From contig SAQG01000026.1 of NCBI GenBank assembly GCA_004020315.1, positions 1 through 64,000 on the forward strand: a stretch of DNA of 64,000 nucleotides. The letters are read 5' to 3'. Below, piece after piece: positions 15,628-24,319 of this stretch. The first letter of the stretch is position 1. Every line of letters begins with the position of its first letter. This DNA comes from Mesorhizobium sp. (GTDB lineage Bacteria; Pseudomonadota; Alphaproteobacteria; Rhizobiales; Rhizobiaceae). The notes below the pieces were generated by a model that had not been told where the DNA came from, made no database searches, and saw nothing but the letters and a program-made list of their open reading frames with translations. The position numbers and the translations under genes were made by a program.

Positions 15628-17372
15628 CAGGATGCCGTCTCTTCAAGTCCGGAAACGACCTTCAAGGGAACGCCTGCTGGGCGAGTTATTCGGTTCAAGA
15701 TCTCATTCTTCGGGCCAAAGGCCTGGATACGGCCGTTCGCCATAACAAGAACCCGATCCAGGCTGGCCAGCGCGCTCGGCCGGTGTGCGACCACGATGGC
15801 GATACCGCCTCGAGCGCGAACACCTTGAATTGCTTCCGTCAACGCGGCCTCGCCTTCCGCATCGAGGTTGGAATTAGGCTCGTCGAGAATAACAAGAAAC
15901 GGGTCGCCGTAGAGAGCCCGGGCAAGCGCCACCCGCTGCCTCTGGCCCGCCGAAAGCGCCGACCCGGCCTCGCCGATCCGCGTCTCGTAGCCTTCCGGCA
16001 GGTGGATGACGAGATCATGAACACCAGCCGCGCGCGCAGCCGCCAGTATCTTCTCCGAGGGCGCTTGCGGTTCGAAGCGGGCGATATTCTCGGCAATGGT
16101 ACCATCGAACAATTGGACATCCTGCGGCAGATAGCCGACATGTTTGCCCAGCTCTTCCGGCGACCACTGGTCGAGCGTTGCGCCATCCAGCCTGACGGTT
16201 CCGCGGATTGGAGCCCATATCCCGGCAATTGCCCGAACGAGCGATGACTTGCCCGAAGCGCTCGGTCCGACGATGCCGAGGCCGACGCCCTTTTCCAATG
16301 CAAAGGTGGCGTCTTGCACGACCATGCGACGCTCTCCCGGCGGCGTGACACTGATAGCTTCGACCGAAAGAGCAGATCTCGGCGCAGGCAGCGAGACACT
16401 TATGGCACTGTCGGGAAGCAGGACCAAAAGCTGGGTCAGCCGGGTCCAGGCCTGGCGGGCGGTGACGAACCCCCTCCAGTGCGCGATAGCCAGTTCAATC
16501 GGTGCGAGCGCCCGGCTCATCATTATCGAACTGGCGATCATGATGCCGCCGGTCGCTTCCTGATGGATGACCAGATAAGCGCCGATCGCCAGGATACCCG
16601 ATTGCAGCATCATGCGCAGGATCTTCGAGATCGTTCCGAGCGTCCCGGCAAGGTCACTCGCCGTCGCATTGGTGTCGAGATAGTCAGCATTGATCCCTGA
16701 CCAGCGCTCGGCGATGCGTGATCCAAAGCCCATGGCCTGCAGAACCTCGACATTGCGACGTGTCGCTTCGGCAAGTGTATTGCGCGCCGCCGCTTGACTG
16801 TTTGCCTTTCTGGCGGGCTCTCTCGTGCGAATTTCGGCAAGCAATGTCAGGCTGAAGAGAATGACCACGCCGGCCAGCGCTGTCATGCCGATCCAGAAAT
16901 GGAACAGGAAGCAGATTGCGAGGTAGAGCGGCATCCACGGCAGGTCGAAAAGCGCGGTCGGACCGGCGCTCGACATAAACGATCGCACCTGGTCAAGATC
17001 GCGCAACGATTGAAGGCCGTCGCCTGAGAGCTTGGTGCGCAACGGCAAACGCATGAGGGCGGCATAGACCTGTCCGCTCAGTCGCGCGTCCAGCGCCATT
17101 CCGATGCGGACCAGCAAACGCGACCGGATGAGTTCGAGAACGCCCTGAAAGACGAAAAGTGTGCCGGCAAACACGGCAAGCCCGACGAGCGTCGGCACGC
17201 TGCGGCCGGGTATGACACGATCATAGACCTGGAGCATGAAGAACGAGCCGGTCAGCGCCAGGACATTGACGACACCGCTCATCAACGCAATTCCGGCCAA
17301 CGCTCGCCGGAAGGAAGCCAAAACCGCCGCGAGGGTCGTTCGCGCGGGCTCGGATGGATGGGGATGCGACAT
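15627..17372 (-). CDS. Type I secretion ABC transporter permease/ATPase (PrtD/PrsD-like)
   Basis: Encodes 581 residues. The ATG at 17372 (MSHPHPSEP), with GAAGG upstream, is preferred to an earlier TTG. The membrane domain (about 20-310) contains FFMLQVYDRVIPGRSVPTL, typical of the PrtD subgroup that lacks an N-terminal peptidase. The ATPase has Walker A GPSASGKSS (about 368-376), Q-loop YLPQDVQLF, signature LSAGQRQRV (about 473-481), Walker B LVILDEP (about 493-499) and the H-loop VVAHRP. All catalytic motifs are intact. It energises export of C-terminally signalled RTX proteins and, unlike the second set near 22 kb, is complete. Confidence 0.92.
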   Translation of the reverse strand: MSHPHPSEPARTTLAAVLASFRRALAGIALMSGVVNVLALTGSFFMLQVYDRVIPGRSVPTLVGLAVFAGTLFVFQGVLELIRSRLLVRIGMALDARLSGQVYAALMRLPLRTKLSGDGLQSLRDLDQVRSFMSSAGPTALFDLPWMPLYLAICFLFHFWIGMTALAGVVILFSLTLLAEIRTREPARKANSQAAARNTLAEATRRNVEVLQAMGFGSRIAERWSGINADYLDTNATASDLAGTLGTISKILRMMLQSGILAIGAYLVIHQEATGGIMIASSIMMSRALAPIELAIAHWRGFVTARQAWTRLTQLLVLLPDSAISVSLPAPRSALSVEAISVTPPGERRMVVQDATFALEKGVGLGIVGPSASGKSSLVRAIAGIWAPIRGTVRLDGATLDQWSPEELGKHVGYLPQDVQLFDGTIAENIARFEPQAPSEKILAAARAAGVHDLVIHLPEGYETRIGEAGSALSAGQRQRVALARALYGDPFLVILDEPNSNLDAEGEAALTEAIQGVRARGGIAIVVAHRPSALASLDRVLVMANGRIQAFGPKNEILNRITRPAGVPLKVVSGLEETAS

Positions 17373-17476
17373 CGCCTTCAATCAGTCCCGGTTCAGCCTC
17401 CGGCGGCAATGACCGCGCCCGAAATCAGGCCTGATAACGAACGTGTCCGTGCCGAGCCCACCGTCAGGTGTTATGC

Positions 17477-18868
17477 CTAGATAACCCAATCGTTCAACGC
17501 ATAGGCATGGATGTAGTCGATCTGCATTTCCGCAGGTGTCGCAAGCCCGTCGGCAGGCGCTCCCGCGATGCCGCCAACCGCCAGATCGACCAGCATATAC
17601 ATCGGCTCGTGCATATCGGCAGGCGTTTCGGCGCGAGCAACTTCGACGTCGTCGAAATACCAGACGAGTTCGTCTTCTGTCCACAGCACGCCGTATGTGT
17701 GGAACCCTTCTGTATCCGCGGCATAGGCCGTAGAGGACACTTTTGTATGAGTCCCCGTCGCGTTGGAGTGGCCTGTCAAAATGAGCTTGTTTGGGTCCTG
17801 CCCGACCATCTCCACGACATCCAGTTCCGGCGGCCAGGAGCCGTCCGCCGGCAGAAGCCAAAAGGCCGGCCATACACCTTGCTTTTCGGGCATGTCGGCC
17901 CGAATTTCGAAATAGCCGTAGGTCTGCGCGAAGGATTCGTAGGTCGTCAGCAAACCTGACGTGTATTGGTAGTTGTTTATCTCGGGCCGGATCGCCGCAG
18001 GAGCCTTGGCGGCGGTAATCGTAAGAATACCGTCGTCAATGCTGAACGGGTTAACGGAACGCGTCGGGGCGTAGTCGGTATCGATGTACCACTGAAGTTC
18101 GTTGTTGCTCGTGAGCGAGCTGCCGTTTGCGGCCCCCCACCAGAAGTTCGAATCCCAGGTGCCGCTGGAGCCATTCCACAGGTCCAGCGTGTTGAATTCG
18201 TCCGAGAAGGTGAGTTCCAGAGCCGACCTGTCCACGGCCATCTTGAACTGACTTGCGGTAAACTCGCCGATGGTCTTGTTGGCGAAGACGAGAAACTCGT
18301 TGTCGGACAGATTGAGTCGGACGTTCGCTCCCGACTGGACCATGTTGGCGCGCACCTCCTCGAAGGAGGTGAAGCCGTAGCTCCCGACGCGGACGGTATC
18401 CTGAGCGCCAAAGTCCAGAATCAGATCACTGCCGTTGCCGGGGTTCACGACGAAAATGTCCGCCCCTGATCCGCCCTTCAAAACGTCATCGCCCTTTAAG
18501 CCGTCGAGCGTCTGTTGGCCGGAGCCGCCGGTAATGATGTTGTTTAGCTCGTTTCCGAAAGCATAGCGTTTGTCGCCAGTGACCGTCAGATTCTCGAAAT
18601 TCGTTGGGAGCTTATAGCTCATCCAGGTCGAGATGGTGTCGACACCCTCGCCGGACCGCTCGACCGCCTTGTTTTTCGAGGAATACAGATAATAGATGTC
18701 ATCGCCCTTGCCGCCATACATCGTGACGGTGACGCTGCCGTCCCCGTACATCGAGTCGTTGTATGTGCTGCCATAAAGTGTTGGGCCGGAATTTGTCGCC
18801 GAATACCACTTTACGGAGGACCCGCTGTAGGGAAGCGGAACGCCCTTGGCGTTCAGTACCGTGGCCAT
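17477..18868 (-). CDS. GH16 glycanase with calcium-binding repeats (ExsH/EglA-like)
   Basis: Encodes 463 residues; the ATG at 18868 (MATVLNAKG) has AAGGAG upstream. Residues about 40-215 hold RTX-type Ca-binding turns (YGGKGDDIYY, GGSGQQTLDGLKGDDVLKGG) and a bridging beta region. Residues about 215-460 form a GH16 beta-jelly-roll with the catalytic ELDVVE (Glu348, Asp350, Glu353). There is no Sec signal, as expected for a type I substrate. Rhizobial homologues (ExsH, PlyA-like enzymes) cut succinoglycan or other beta-linked exopolysaccharide outside the cell. The placement of the RTX part before rather than after the enzyme domain is as in ExsH-type proteins. The exporter genes are directly downstream. 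Confidence 0.88.
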   Translation of the reverse strand: MATVLNAKGVPLPYSGSSVKWYSATNSGPTLYGSTYNDSMYGDGSVTVTMYGGKGDDIYYLYSSKNKAVERSGEGVDTISTWMSYKLPTNFENLTVTGDKRYAFGNELNNIITGGSGQQTLDGLKGDDVLKGGSGADIFVVNPGNGSDLILDFGAQDTVRVGSYGFTSFEEVRANMVQSGANVRLNLSDNEFLVFANKTIGEFTASQFKMAVDRSALELTFSDEFNTLDLWNGSSGTWDSNFWWGAANGSSLTSNNELQWYIDTDYAPTRSVNPFSIDDGILTITAAKAPAAIRPEINNYQYTSGLLTTYESFAQTYGYFEIRADMPEKQGVWPAFWLLPADGSWPPELDVVEMVGQDPNKLILTGHSNATGTHTKVSSTAYAADTEGFHTYGVLWTEDELVWYFDDVEVARAETPADMHEPMYMLVDLAVGGIAGAPADGLATPAEMQIDYIHAYALNDWVI

Positions 18869-18889
18869 CCCGGTTTTTTCTCCTTTGTC

Positions 18890-18977
18890 TTGCCTCGATG
18901 GCAACCCTAACATCTATCGAGGGCAAAAGTTTGTCTCGCCCTCGATAGCAGCCCTAACATCTATCAAGGGCAAAAGG
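18890..18977. repeat. Two tandem stem-loop repeats 5' of the GH16 gene
   Basis: Two units of about 40 bases, 47 bases apart, share CCCTAACATCTATC and GGGCAAAAG. In each, a left arm (TTGCCTCGAT; GCCCTCGATAG) pairs with a right arm (ATCGAGGGCAA; CTATCAAGGGC), so each can fold as a hairpin. They lie in the leader or promoter region of the glycanase gene, 20-110 bases upstream of its ATG, and could be operators or RNA elements. Confidence 0.6.
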
Positions 18978-19010
18978 AGCCAGTACGTTCTGGCCTTTGA
19001 CTTAGGAGAG

Positions 19011-19270
19011 TTACCAAAACCTTAACACGTCGTGGGACCTGTGCGGAAAATCCGGACCCGAGTCCCAAAGCACCAGGTTGCAATTCTCCGTCTCGGCACT
19101 CGGAGCAAACCTCGGAACCAGAATACCAGCAATGCCTTGATGCCGCAGTCGGTCATAGATGGACCATGACGCTGGGCGATTCCCATCACTGAGAGCCGTC
19201 GCCCAGCGATTCCTTGCTCTATCGTCAGGTCCGCAACGTTGTCGCAATCGACTTCGTAGGAGCACAGCAC
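19011..19270 (-). pseudogene. RES-domain toxin remnant
   Basis: On the minus strand one frame gives LCSYEVDCDNVADLTIEQG (19264-19205), and another continues with RPASWSIYDRLRHQGIAGIL, then VPRFAPSAETENCNLVLWD and SGPDFPH. Read together they match the last half of RES-domain toxins (YEVD..DVVDLT ... GIAGILVPSFA ... NLVLW). Frame changes and a missing N-terminal half show it is dead. RES toxins degrade NAD and pair with an Xre-type antitoxin, and no antitoxin gene is seen here. Confidence 0.55.
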
Positions 19271-19330
19271 AGAAGGGTCGATCCGATGTGCGAAACCCTG
19301 GTTGGGCTTCCTTTTACCGCTGTCATGACG

Positions 19331-19363
19331 GCCGGCGCCAGATAAAGCGCCGGCACCCTTTTT
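19331..19363 (+). terminator. Strong hairpin with T-tract on plus strand
   Basis: Arms GCCGGCGC (19331-19338) and GCGCCGGC (19347-19354) pair perfectly around an 8-base loop, followed by CCCTTTTT on the plus strand. No plus-strand gene precedes it. On the minus strand it lies 50 bases after the stop of the RTX-like gene and may still terminate that transcript without a U-tract. Confidence 0.55.
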
Positions 19364-19414
19364 GGGTTGAATCGGGCACTCCTGATCGCCACTCCAGAGC
19401 GAAGGCTTTCGCTC

Positions 19415-20971
19415 TCAGGCGAACAAAAAGTCATCCGCCGTCAGCACGTTCGTGAAGTTTTCGAGAGTAACTTGATCGACTCCTGCGGTAATGATGGTGC
19501 TCGTTCCACTTTGGGCAATAGTGAGATCATTGAACGATTGCACGCCCTCCACACCACTAAACATGATACTATCGCCTTGATCCTGGCTGAAGTCGTGGAT
19601 GGTATTTTGGGTTCCGACCGTCATTGGACCGTCGTCCTCAAATATGAACAGATCTTGGCCGCCCTGAGCGAACTCGCTCAGTTGCCCATCACCCCACATG
19701 TCATTGATGACCGTGCAGCCGGTTGCCGCGCTCCCAGCGTACAGGATATCGTCGCCACCCGTGGCCGAACCGGACATTTGTATAGCGTCGCCGCATAAGA
19801 AGTTACTGACCTGGCCGCTTTCGCTGCTCTCGCCCCCGGTAAGAATGTCGTCGCCGCCCGCGGCGGACCCGGACATAGCGAGTGCGTCGCCGTACAATTC
19901 GCTTTGAACATCAGGACCAGAGCTCTTATTGCCGCCGCTTAGGGTATCATTGCCGCCCACAGCATTGCCGGCCATCGCACCAGCGTCACCATAGGCGAAA
20001 TTATGGGTGCCTTGCAGCACGCCCACGTCAGCGCCGCCGCGAGCATTGTCGGACATGATGCCGGCCGCGTCGCCATAGAAACTTATCACGAACCCACCCA
20101 CGCTCGTGAAGGTGTCGTTGCCGCCCTTAGCAAAGTCGGACATATGTAGGCCCGCGTCGCCAAAGAAGGTTTTGGTCTGAATCGTGCCACCGAAGTCTGT
20201 GTAGTGGTCGTCGCCACCCTGGGCATGGCCAGACATGCTGCGACCCGCATCACCGTAGAAATGGTTGGTGGCGTCACTGGCGCCATTAAAAGTGTCGTTG
20301 CCGCCCTTACTGTACTCCGACATATCGCCGCTGGCGTCCCCATAAAAAGCGTTGCTGGAGTCCCTTCTGGCCGTGAAACTGTCGTCGCCACCCTGAGCAT
20401 GGCCAGACATGTTGTTCCCGGCGTCGCCGAAGAAAATGTTGACGGCCACGCTGGTGCCCTCGAAGGTGTCATTGCCACCCTTAGTGTGGTCCGACATATC
20501 GACGCCGGCATCACCGTAGAAGTCGTTGAAAGAGTTAGGAAAGGCCGTGAAACTGTCATCGCCGCCCTGAGCATGGCCGATCATGTTGCCGCCCGCGTCA
20601 CCGAAGAAAGTGTTGATGACCTGTGTGGAACTGCCCTGGAAGGAGTCGTTGCCGCCCTTGCTGTGGTCCGATATATCCTCGCCCGCATCACCGTAAGCAG
20701 TGGTGATGGAGAAACTCGATCCCGTGAAGGTATCGTCACCGCCCCGAGTGAAATTGAACATGCTGCCAACCGCGTCACCGTAAAAGGTGTAGGTCGAGGG
20801 TTCGTTTTCCGTGAAAGTATCGTTGCCGCCCCTCGAGAAATCGAACAAGCTGCCACCAGCATCGCCGATCAAGACAGTTGTAGCTAGGTCGCCTGCAAGG
20901 ATGTCATCGAGACCCCATTGACAATTCGATAGATCACCGGGAGTAAAGGGAACGCGGTTAGACTTAGCCAT
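19415..20971 (-). CDS. RTX-like calcium-binding repeat protein, type I secretion substrate
   Basis: Encodes 518 residues from the ATG at 20971, with CAGGAGAG upstream. The first two thirds consist of about a dozen near-perfect 29-residue units, each pairing a GGND/GGDD-[TS]F turn with a YGDAG..MS turn. This differs from the standard 9-residue GGxGxDxLx RTX nonapeptide but keeps its Gly/Asp pattern, so calcium-dependent beta-roll folding is likely. The end (HDFSQDQGDSIMFSGVEG, then LENFTNVLTADDFLFA) is a typical type I secretion C-terminal signal. No enzymatic domain was seen, so adhesion or matrix binding is a reasonable guess. Two exporter sets flank it. Confidence 0.75.
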   Translation of the reverse strand: MAKSNRVPFTPGDLSNCQWGLDDILAGDLATTVLIGDAGGSLFDFSRGGNDTFTENEPSTYTFYGDAVGSMFNFTRGGDDTFTGSSFSITTAYGDAGEDISDHSKGGNDSFQGSSTQVINTFFGDAGGNMIGHAQGGDDSFTAFPNSFNDFYGDAGVDMSDHTKGGNDTFEGTSVAVNIFFGDAGNNMSGHAQGGDDSFTARRDSSNAFYGDASGDMSEYSKGGNDTFNGASDATNHFYGDAGRSMSGHAQGGDDHYTDFGGTIQTKTFFGDAGLHMSDFAKGGNDTFTSVGGFVISFYGDAAGIMSDNARGGADVGVLQGTHNFAYGDAGAMAGNAVGGNDTLSGGNKSSGPDVQSELYGDALAMSGSAAGGDDILTGGESSESGQVSNFLCGDAIQMSGSATGGDDILYAGSAATGCTVINDMWGDGQLSEFAQGGQDLFIFEDDGPMTVGTQNTIHDFSQDQGDSIMFSGVEGVQSFNDLTIAQSGTSTIITAGVDQVTLENFTNVLTADDFLFA

Positions 20972-21099
20972 TGTACGCTCTCCTGTTGAGCCTACCCGAC
21001 CCGTGACAGTCCTAAGCTGTTAGGCTAGAGCGAGCAATAATCACGAAGGACTAGCCTCCGGGAATTGGGATCGGCGGCGCATCACCGCGCGGGGGTGAC

Positions 21100-22395
21100 C
21101 TATTCTTCGCGAAACGCCTTGCCGAAAGAATCCGGGAAAGTCCGAAGGAGGTAGTCCAGAAAGGTTCGGTCGCCGGTTCCGATGAAGGTTTCAACAGGCA
21201 TTCCGGGATAAATCTGTTCTCGCTTGATCTCCATCGGAAGCTCCCCGTCTATCTTCATCCTTGTTGCATAGAAGGATTGGCCAGTCTTGTCGTCGACGAT
21301 GCGGCCAGCTGATATGTAGATGACTTTTCCACGCACTCGCGGCGTAATCCGTGCATTCAGCGCGCTCAACATCATATGCGCTTCCTGCCCCAGCCTGATC
21401 GAGTCGATATCCTGCAAAGAGATGCGTGCCTCGACAATCAACTCATCAGTAGTCGGCAGCAGTTCCATTACGACTCCACCCGGCCGGATAACCCCATCCT
21501 CGACATTATATGATGAGTGAACCACGATGCCGTCGGTCGGGGCCTTCACAATCGTCCGTTGAAGAATGGATTGGGCAGCGTTGATCTGTTCTTCGAGGTC
21601 GGCCAGTGATGAGCGGACCGTATTCAGCTCGCTGACGGCCTCCTCCACTCGCGATGTCGTCAGTCTTTCGATCTGTTGACGGGCCTCCGCAAGTTGCGTT
21701 GCAGTTCCAGCGATCTGCGATTCTATCGCCCCAGCCTGACCGACAAGCGAAGCACTGGTTCTCAAGAGTTCGGTATACTCGCTGCGGTTTGTCAGGCCTT
21801 TTTCAAGCAATTGCTTCTTGCGCTCGGCTTCTTCTCGCACGATCGTCAACTGCTCTTCAGAAGCCTTCTTGTGTGCTCGAAGCCCGGTGACGGATTCCTT
21901 CAGAGTTTCGATCCGCTGCCGCAGAATTTCCTGCTCGGCATGATAGCGCGCCAGACGTGCCTCAAATTCCTTTCGTTGCTGGGCGATAACATCCTGGACA
22001 TCGAGTCCGCCCGATGGGCGCTCCAGGTCGGGAGGCATGTCGATTTCGGACAGTCCGTCGCGCTCAGCTTCAAGCCTCGCTGCTTTGGCTCTCTGGGATA
22101 TCAACTGTTTGACAAGACGGTTGACCTGCGTCTCGGCGGCCGTTGCGTCGATAACGAAAAGCGGGTCTCCCTTTTTGACTGTGTCGCCTTCCTTAAAGTG
22201 GAGCTTTCGTATGACTCCGCCTTCGAGATGTTGGATCATGATGTTCTTGCCGGCAGCGGCAACAACAGCTGGCGCAACGGCCGCGCCGGCTATGGGCACG
22301 GCGGCTGCCCACACGCCAAATCCACCAATGAGGGCTGCCAAACGGGGCGATTTGCCGCCAGCTGCCGACGATCTGGTCGATGGGTTGCAGTACAC
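21100..22395 (-). CDS. Type I secretion adaptor (HlyD family), 5'-truncated
   Basis: The frame gives up to 431 residues. From about residue 18 (PRLAALIGGFGVWAAAVPIAG, the membrane anchor) it is a good HlyD-family adaptor: KNIMIQHLEGGVIRKLHFKEGD, a long coiled coil, then VKAPTDGIVVHSS and the beta-barrel with a normal C-terminus (TFLDYLLRTFPDSFGKAFREE). The first 15 or so residues are not its own: they are out-of-frame reading of the upstream ABC gene, and the only start is a GTG inside it. A deletion has joined the two genes and removed the native start. Whether it is still translated is unclear. Confidence 0.7.
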   Translation of the reverse strand: MYCNPSTRSSAAGGKSPRLAALIGGFGVWAAAVPIAGAAVAPAVVAAAGKNIMIQHLEGGVIRKLHFKEGDTVKKGDPLFVIDATAAETQVNRLVKQLISQRAKAARLEAERDGLSEIDMPPDLERPSGGLDVQDVIAQQRKEFEARLARYHAEQEILRQRIETLKESVTGLRAHKKASEEQLTIVREEAERKKQLLEKGLTNRSEYTELLRTSASLVGQAGAIESQIAGTATQLAEARQQIERLTTSRVEEAVSELNTVRSSLADLEEQINAAQSILQRTIVKAPTDGIVVHSSYNVEDGVIRPGGVVMELLPTTDELIVEARISLQDIDSIRLGQEAHMMLSALNARITPRVRGKVIYISAGRIVDDKTGQSFYATRMKIDGELPMEIKREQIYPGMPVETFIGTGDRTFLDYLLRTFPDSFGKAFREE

Positions 22396-23212
22396 GCCCC
22401 GAGATGATCGAAGCCGCGAACATCATCCCCGCCGTCATTTCGTCGGCCAGGACCAGATAGGCGCCTACGGCAAGCGCGGCCAGTTGCAGCAAGATGCGGA
22501 TAGTCCGTGACAGACCGCCATAAAACGCATTGCTTCGTGCGACTTTGTCCGACGCGCGGAGCGACTGTGCAAAGCGATTGCCCCAGAACTCGATGATGCT
22601 GGAGGCCATCCCAAGCGCACGCACGGTTTCGAAATTGCGCGCAAAAGTCTGTGCGGCATTCATCGTGGCGGCGAGCGTTTCACCAGCCTCCCTGCCGCTT
22701 CGGCTTGTAACTGCCTGATTGAGCAGCGCGATGATAACCATGATAACCACACCGACAAGCGTGGTCGCAAACAGTAACGGGTGAACAAAGTAGAGCAGAA
22801 CCAGGAAAAGCGGTCCGAAAGGCAAATCGAAGAGGAAAAACAAGGAACGCGAGGCAACGAAAGTGCGGATTGTCGCTAAGTCGCGCAACGGTTGGACGTC
22901 GCCGAAGCCGGCTCCCGGACCATTCATCGCCGCGAGAAATGCCGCAAATCCCAATCGGGCGTCAAAGCGTGCAGCCAGCCGATTTGCATAGAGCGATCGG
23001 ACTATTTCCAAAATCCCAAGTACCGCAAGGCCGGCGACCGAAAACAGCGACAGATAGGTGAGCGTGTTCATGCTCGACGACGGCAGAACCCGATCGTAAA
23101 TCTGTAAGAGATAAAACGGAGGTACGAGCAGCAACACGTTGACGGCAGCGGAAAACACCCCGATCTCGAACAGGCTTTTCGACAACGGCAGTCTGCCGTT
23201 CGGAATCGACAT
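22345..23212 (-). pseudogene. Type I secretion ABC exporter lacking its ATPase domain
   Basis: From the ATG at 23212 (GGAGGGA upstream), about 290 residues of a PrtD-like membrane domain are intact (YLLQIYDRVLPSSSMNTL ... ASIISGRVLQPIDQIVGSW). Then, where the linker to the ATPase should begin, the sequence runs directly into the HlyD-family gene in another frame. The whole nucleotide-binding domain (normally about 250 residues) and the first part of the adaptor are absent. The junction lies near 22337-22357. The remaining frame ends in meaningless residues at 22193. This exporter cannot hydrolyse ATP itself. Confidence 0.75.
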
Positions 23213-23531
23213 TCCCCATCCCTCCCGAAGTAACGCTCGTCTCCCGACCATCGAATCTATATCATGACGACCTAATGTATCGCGTCACGCCAGAGCGCTG
23301 TGCGCGCGGTTCCTTCTCATACCCATCGCGCATCCCCGAAATCGAGGTACGGAGTGTCGTGGAGTGATGGTGGAGGCATGGTGAATGGCGGCTACTTCGT
23401 CATCATCCTTTTGAATGGCGTGCCGCGCCCAGTCGACCCGTTTTGGATTTGGAGGTGTTGGCACATAGGGCCCGCTGTGAACCGGCACCCATGCGTGGCC
23501 TCACCCCATGCCGCTCGACAGATGAATTCGA

Positions 23532-23715
23532 CTAGGTCGTAGACTCATAAGCGCGAAGCCAGAGCCGCATTGAGGCGAGCTGGACCATGGCGAGAAAGTT
23601 GGCGGCGAGCTTGTCGTAGTGGCGACGCGGCGAAAGTGCTTCAGCTTGGAGAAGAACCGCTCGATCAGGTTGCGCTTGCGGTAAAGCCGTTCGCTGAAGC
23701 AGGCCGTCCATGGGC
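23532..23715 (-). mobile_element. IS5-family transposase C-terminal remnant
   Basis: On the minus strand one frame reads ERLYRKRNLIERFFSKLKHF and RRVAT. After a loss of a few bases, another reads YDKLAANFLAMVQLASMRLW and LRAYES to a stop at 23532. This is the C-terminal end of an IS5-type (IS427-like) DDE transposase: the E of the catalytic triad (NLIERFF) is present, while the first two Asp and the rest are missing. It is a dead fragment at the boundary between the exporter block and the sulfur block. Confidence 0.7.
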
Positions 23716-23814
23716 ACTTCCGCGAGATTGCTCCCAGCGGTTGTCGGTGCTAAATTTCGCCGAAGCTGCCGCACTGATGTGTCCGAGTGCGCCGCCTGCC
23801 GCCGCCGATGTGTT

Positions 23815-23830
23815 CTTAGAGTGGTCTAAG
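23815..23830. promoter_or_regulatory. Inverted repeat before soxY
   Basis: CTTAGA-GTGG-TCTAAG forms perfect 6-base arms 28 bases upstream of the soxY ATG. It could be an operator for a sox-type repressor. No such regulator is encoded in the window. Confidence 0.35.
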
Positions 23831-23857
23831 AGGTGGTAGGGGTTGGAGACCGGGACG

Positions 23858-24304
23858 ATGAGCTTGACGCGCCGCGATGTGTTGATCGCCGGGAGTGTGG
23901 GGTTTGCCGGGGTCGCGCTCTTCTCGCCGCCGAGCGCGCGTGCGAGCGATGAAGCGCTGGATCTCGTCAAGCAGCTCATCGGACGGACGGCCACGGTGTC
24001 GGATCGCCTTCACCTGATAATGCCGCCGGACTTCCCGACCGGCTACACCGTGCCGATGAGTCTTTACATCGACAGCCCCATGACCGAGGCCGACCATGTG
24101 AGGCAGATGCGCGTGTTCGCGCCGCGGAACCCGCTCATCGAAGTGGCCAGTTTCCACTTCGTCCCGCAACGCAGTCTGCCCCGCGTGTCGACACGCATCC
24201 GGCTTGCCAAACCGCAACACGTCGTGGCTGTCGCTGAAATGAATGACGGCGTCTTGCTGTTGACCACGACGTGGGTCCGTGTCGCCACGGATGGCTGTGC
24301 CTGA
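23858..24304 (+). CDS. soxY: SoxY, thiosulfate-oxidation carrier protein
   Basis: Encodes 148 residues from the ATG at 23858, with GGAG upstream. It starts with a Tat signal (LTRRDVLIAGSVGFAG), then the SoxY beta-sandwich (TGYTVPMSLYIDSPMTEADHVRQM, RIRLAKPQHVVAVAEMNDG). In the Sox system SoxY binds the sulfur substrate covalently on a Cys in a C-terminal GGCGG arm, in complex with SoxZ in the periplasm. Here the end is ATDGCA: the Cys is kept but the glycines around it are mostly changed. It is followed 15 bases on by soxZ. The altered arm may mean a different sulfur carrier role. Confidence 0.85.
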   Translation: MSLTRRDVLIAGSVGFAGVALFSPPSARASDEALDLVKQLIGRTATVSDRLHLIMPPDFPTGYTVPMSLYIDSPMTEADHVRQMRVFAPRNPLIEVASFHFVPQRSLPRVSTRIRLAKPQHVVAVAEMNDGVLLLTTTWVRVATDGCA

Positions 24305-24319
24305 GATCGGAGAGAGACA

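Larger units (their letters stand above)
18869..19414. other. Intergenic region: tandem stem-loops, RES remnant, hairpin
   Basis: This 546-base gap between the GH16 start and the end of the RTX-like gene holds two tandem 40-base stem-loop units (18890-18977), a decayed RES-domain gene (19011-19270) and a terminator-like hairpin (19331-19363). No intact gene was seen. Confidence 0.6.
23213..23857. other. Gap between exporter remnant and sox genes, with IS remnant
   Basis: This 645-base region holds a transposase remnant at 23532-23715 and a short inverted repeat near the soxY start. The part from 23213 to 23531 shows no gene, repeat or regulatory motif that I can support. Confidence 0.5.

Noticed and set aside
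19415..20971. Possible CRISPR array or DNA satellite because of regular repeats
   Set aside because: Repeats are 87 bases, in frame and without spacers; they encode protein repeats.
22396..22510. Intact start of the second HlyD-family adaptor
   Set aside because: The sequence upstream of 22357 belongs to the ABC exporter, so the native start has been lost.
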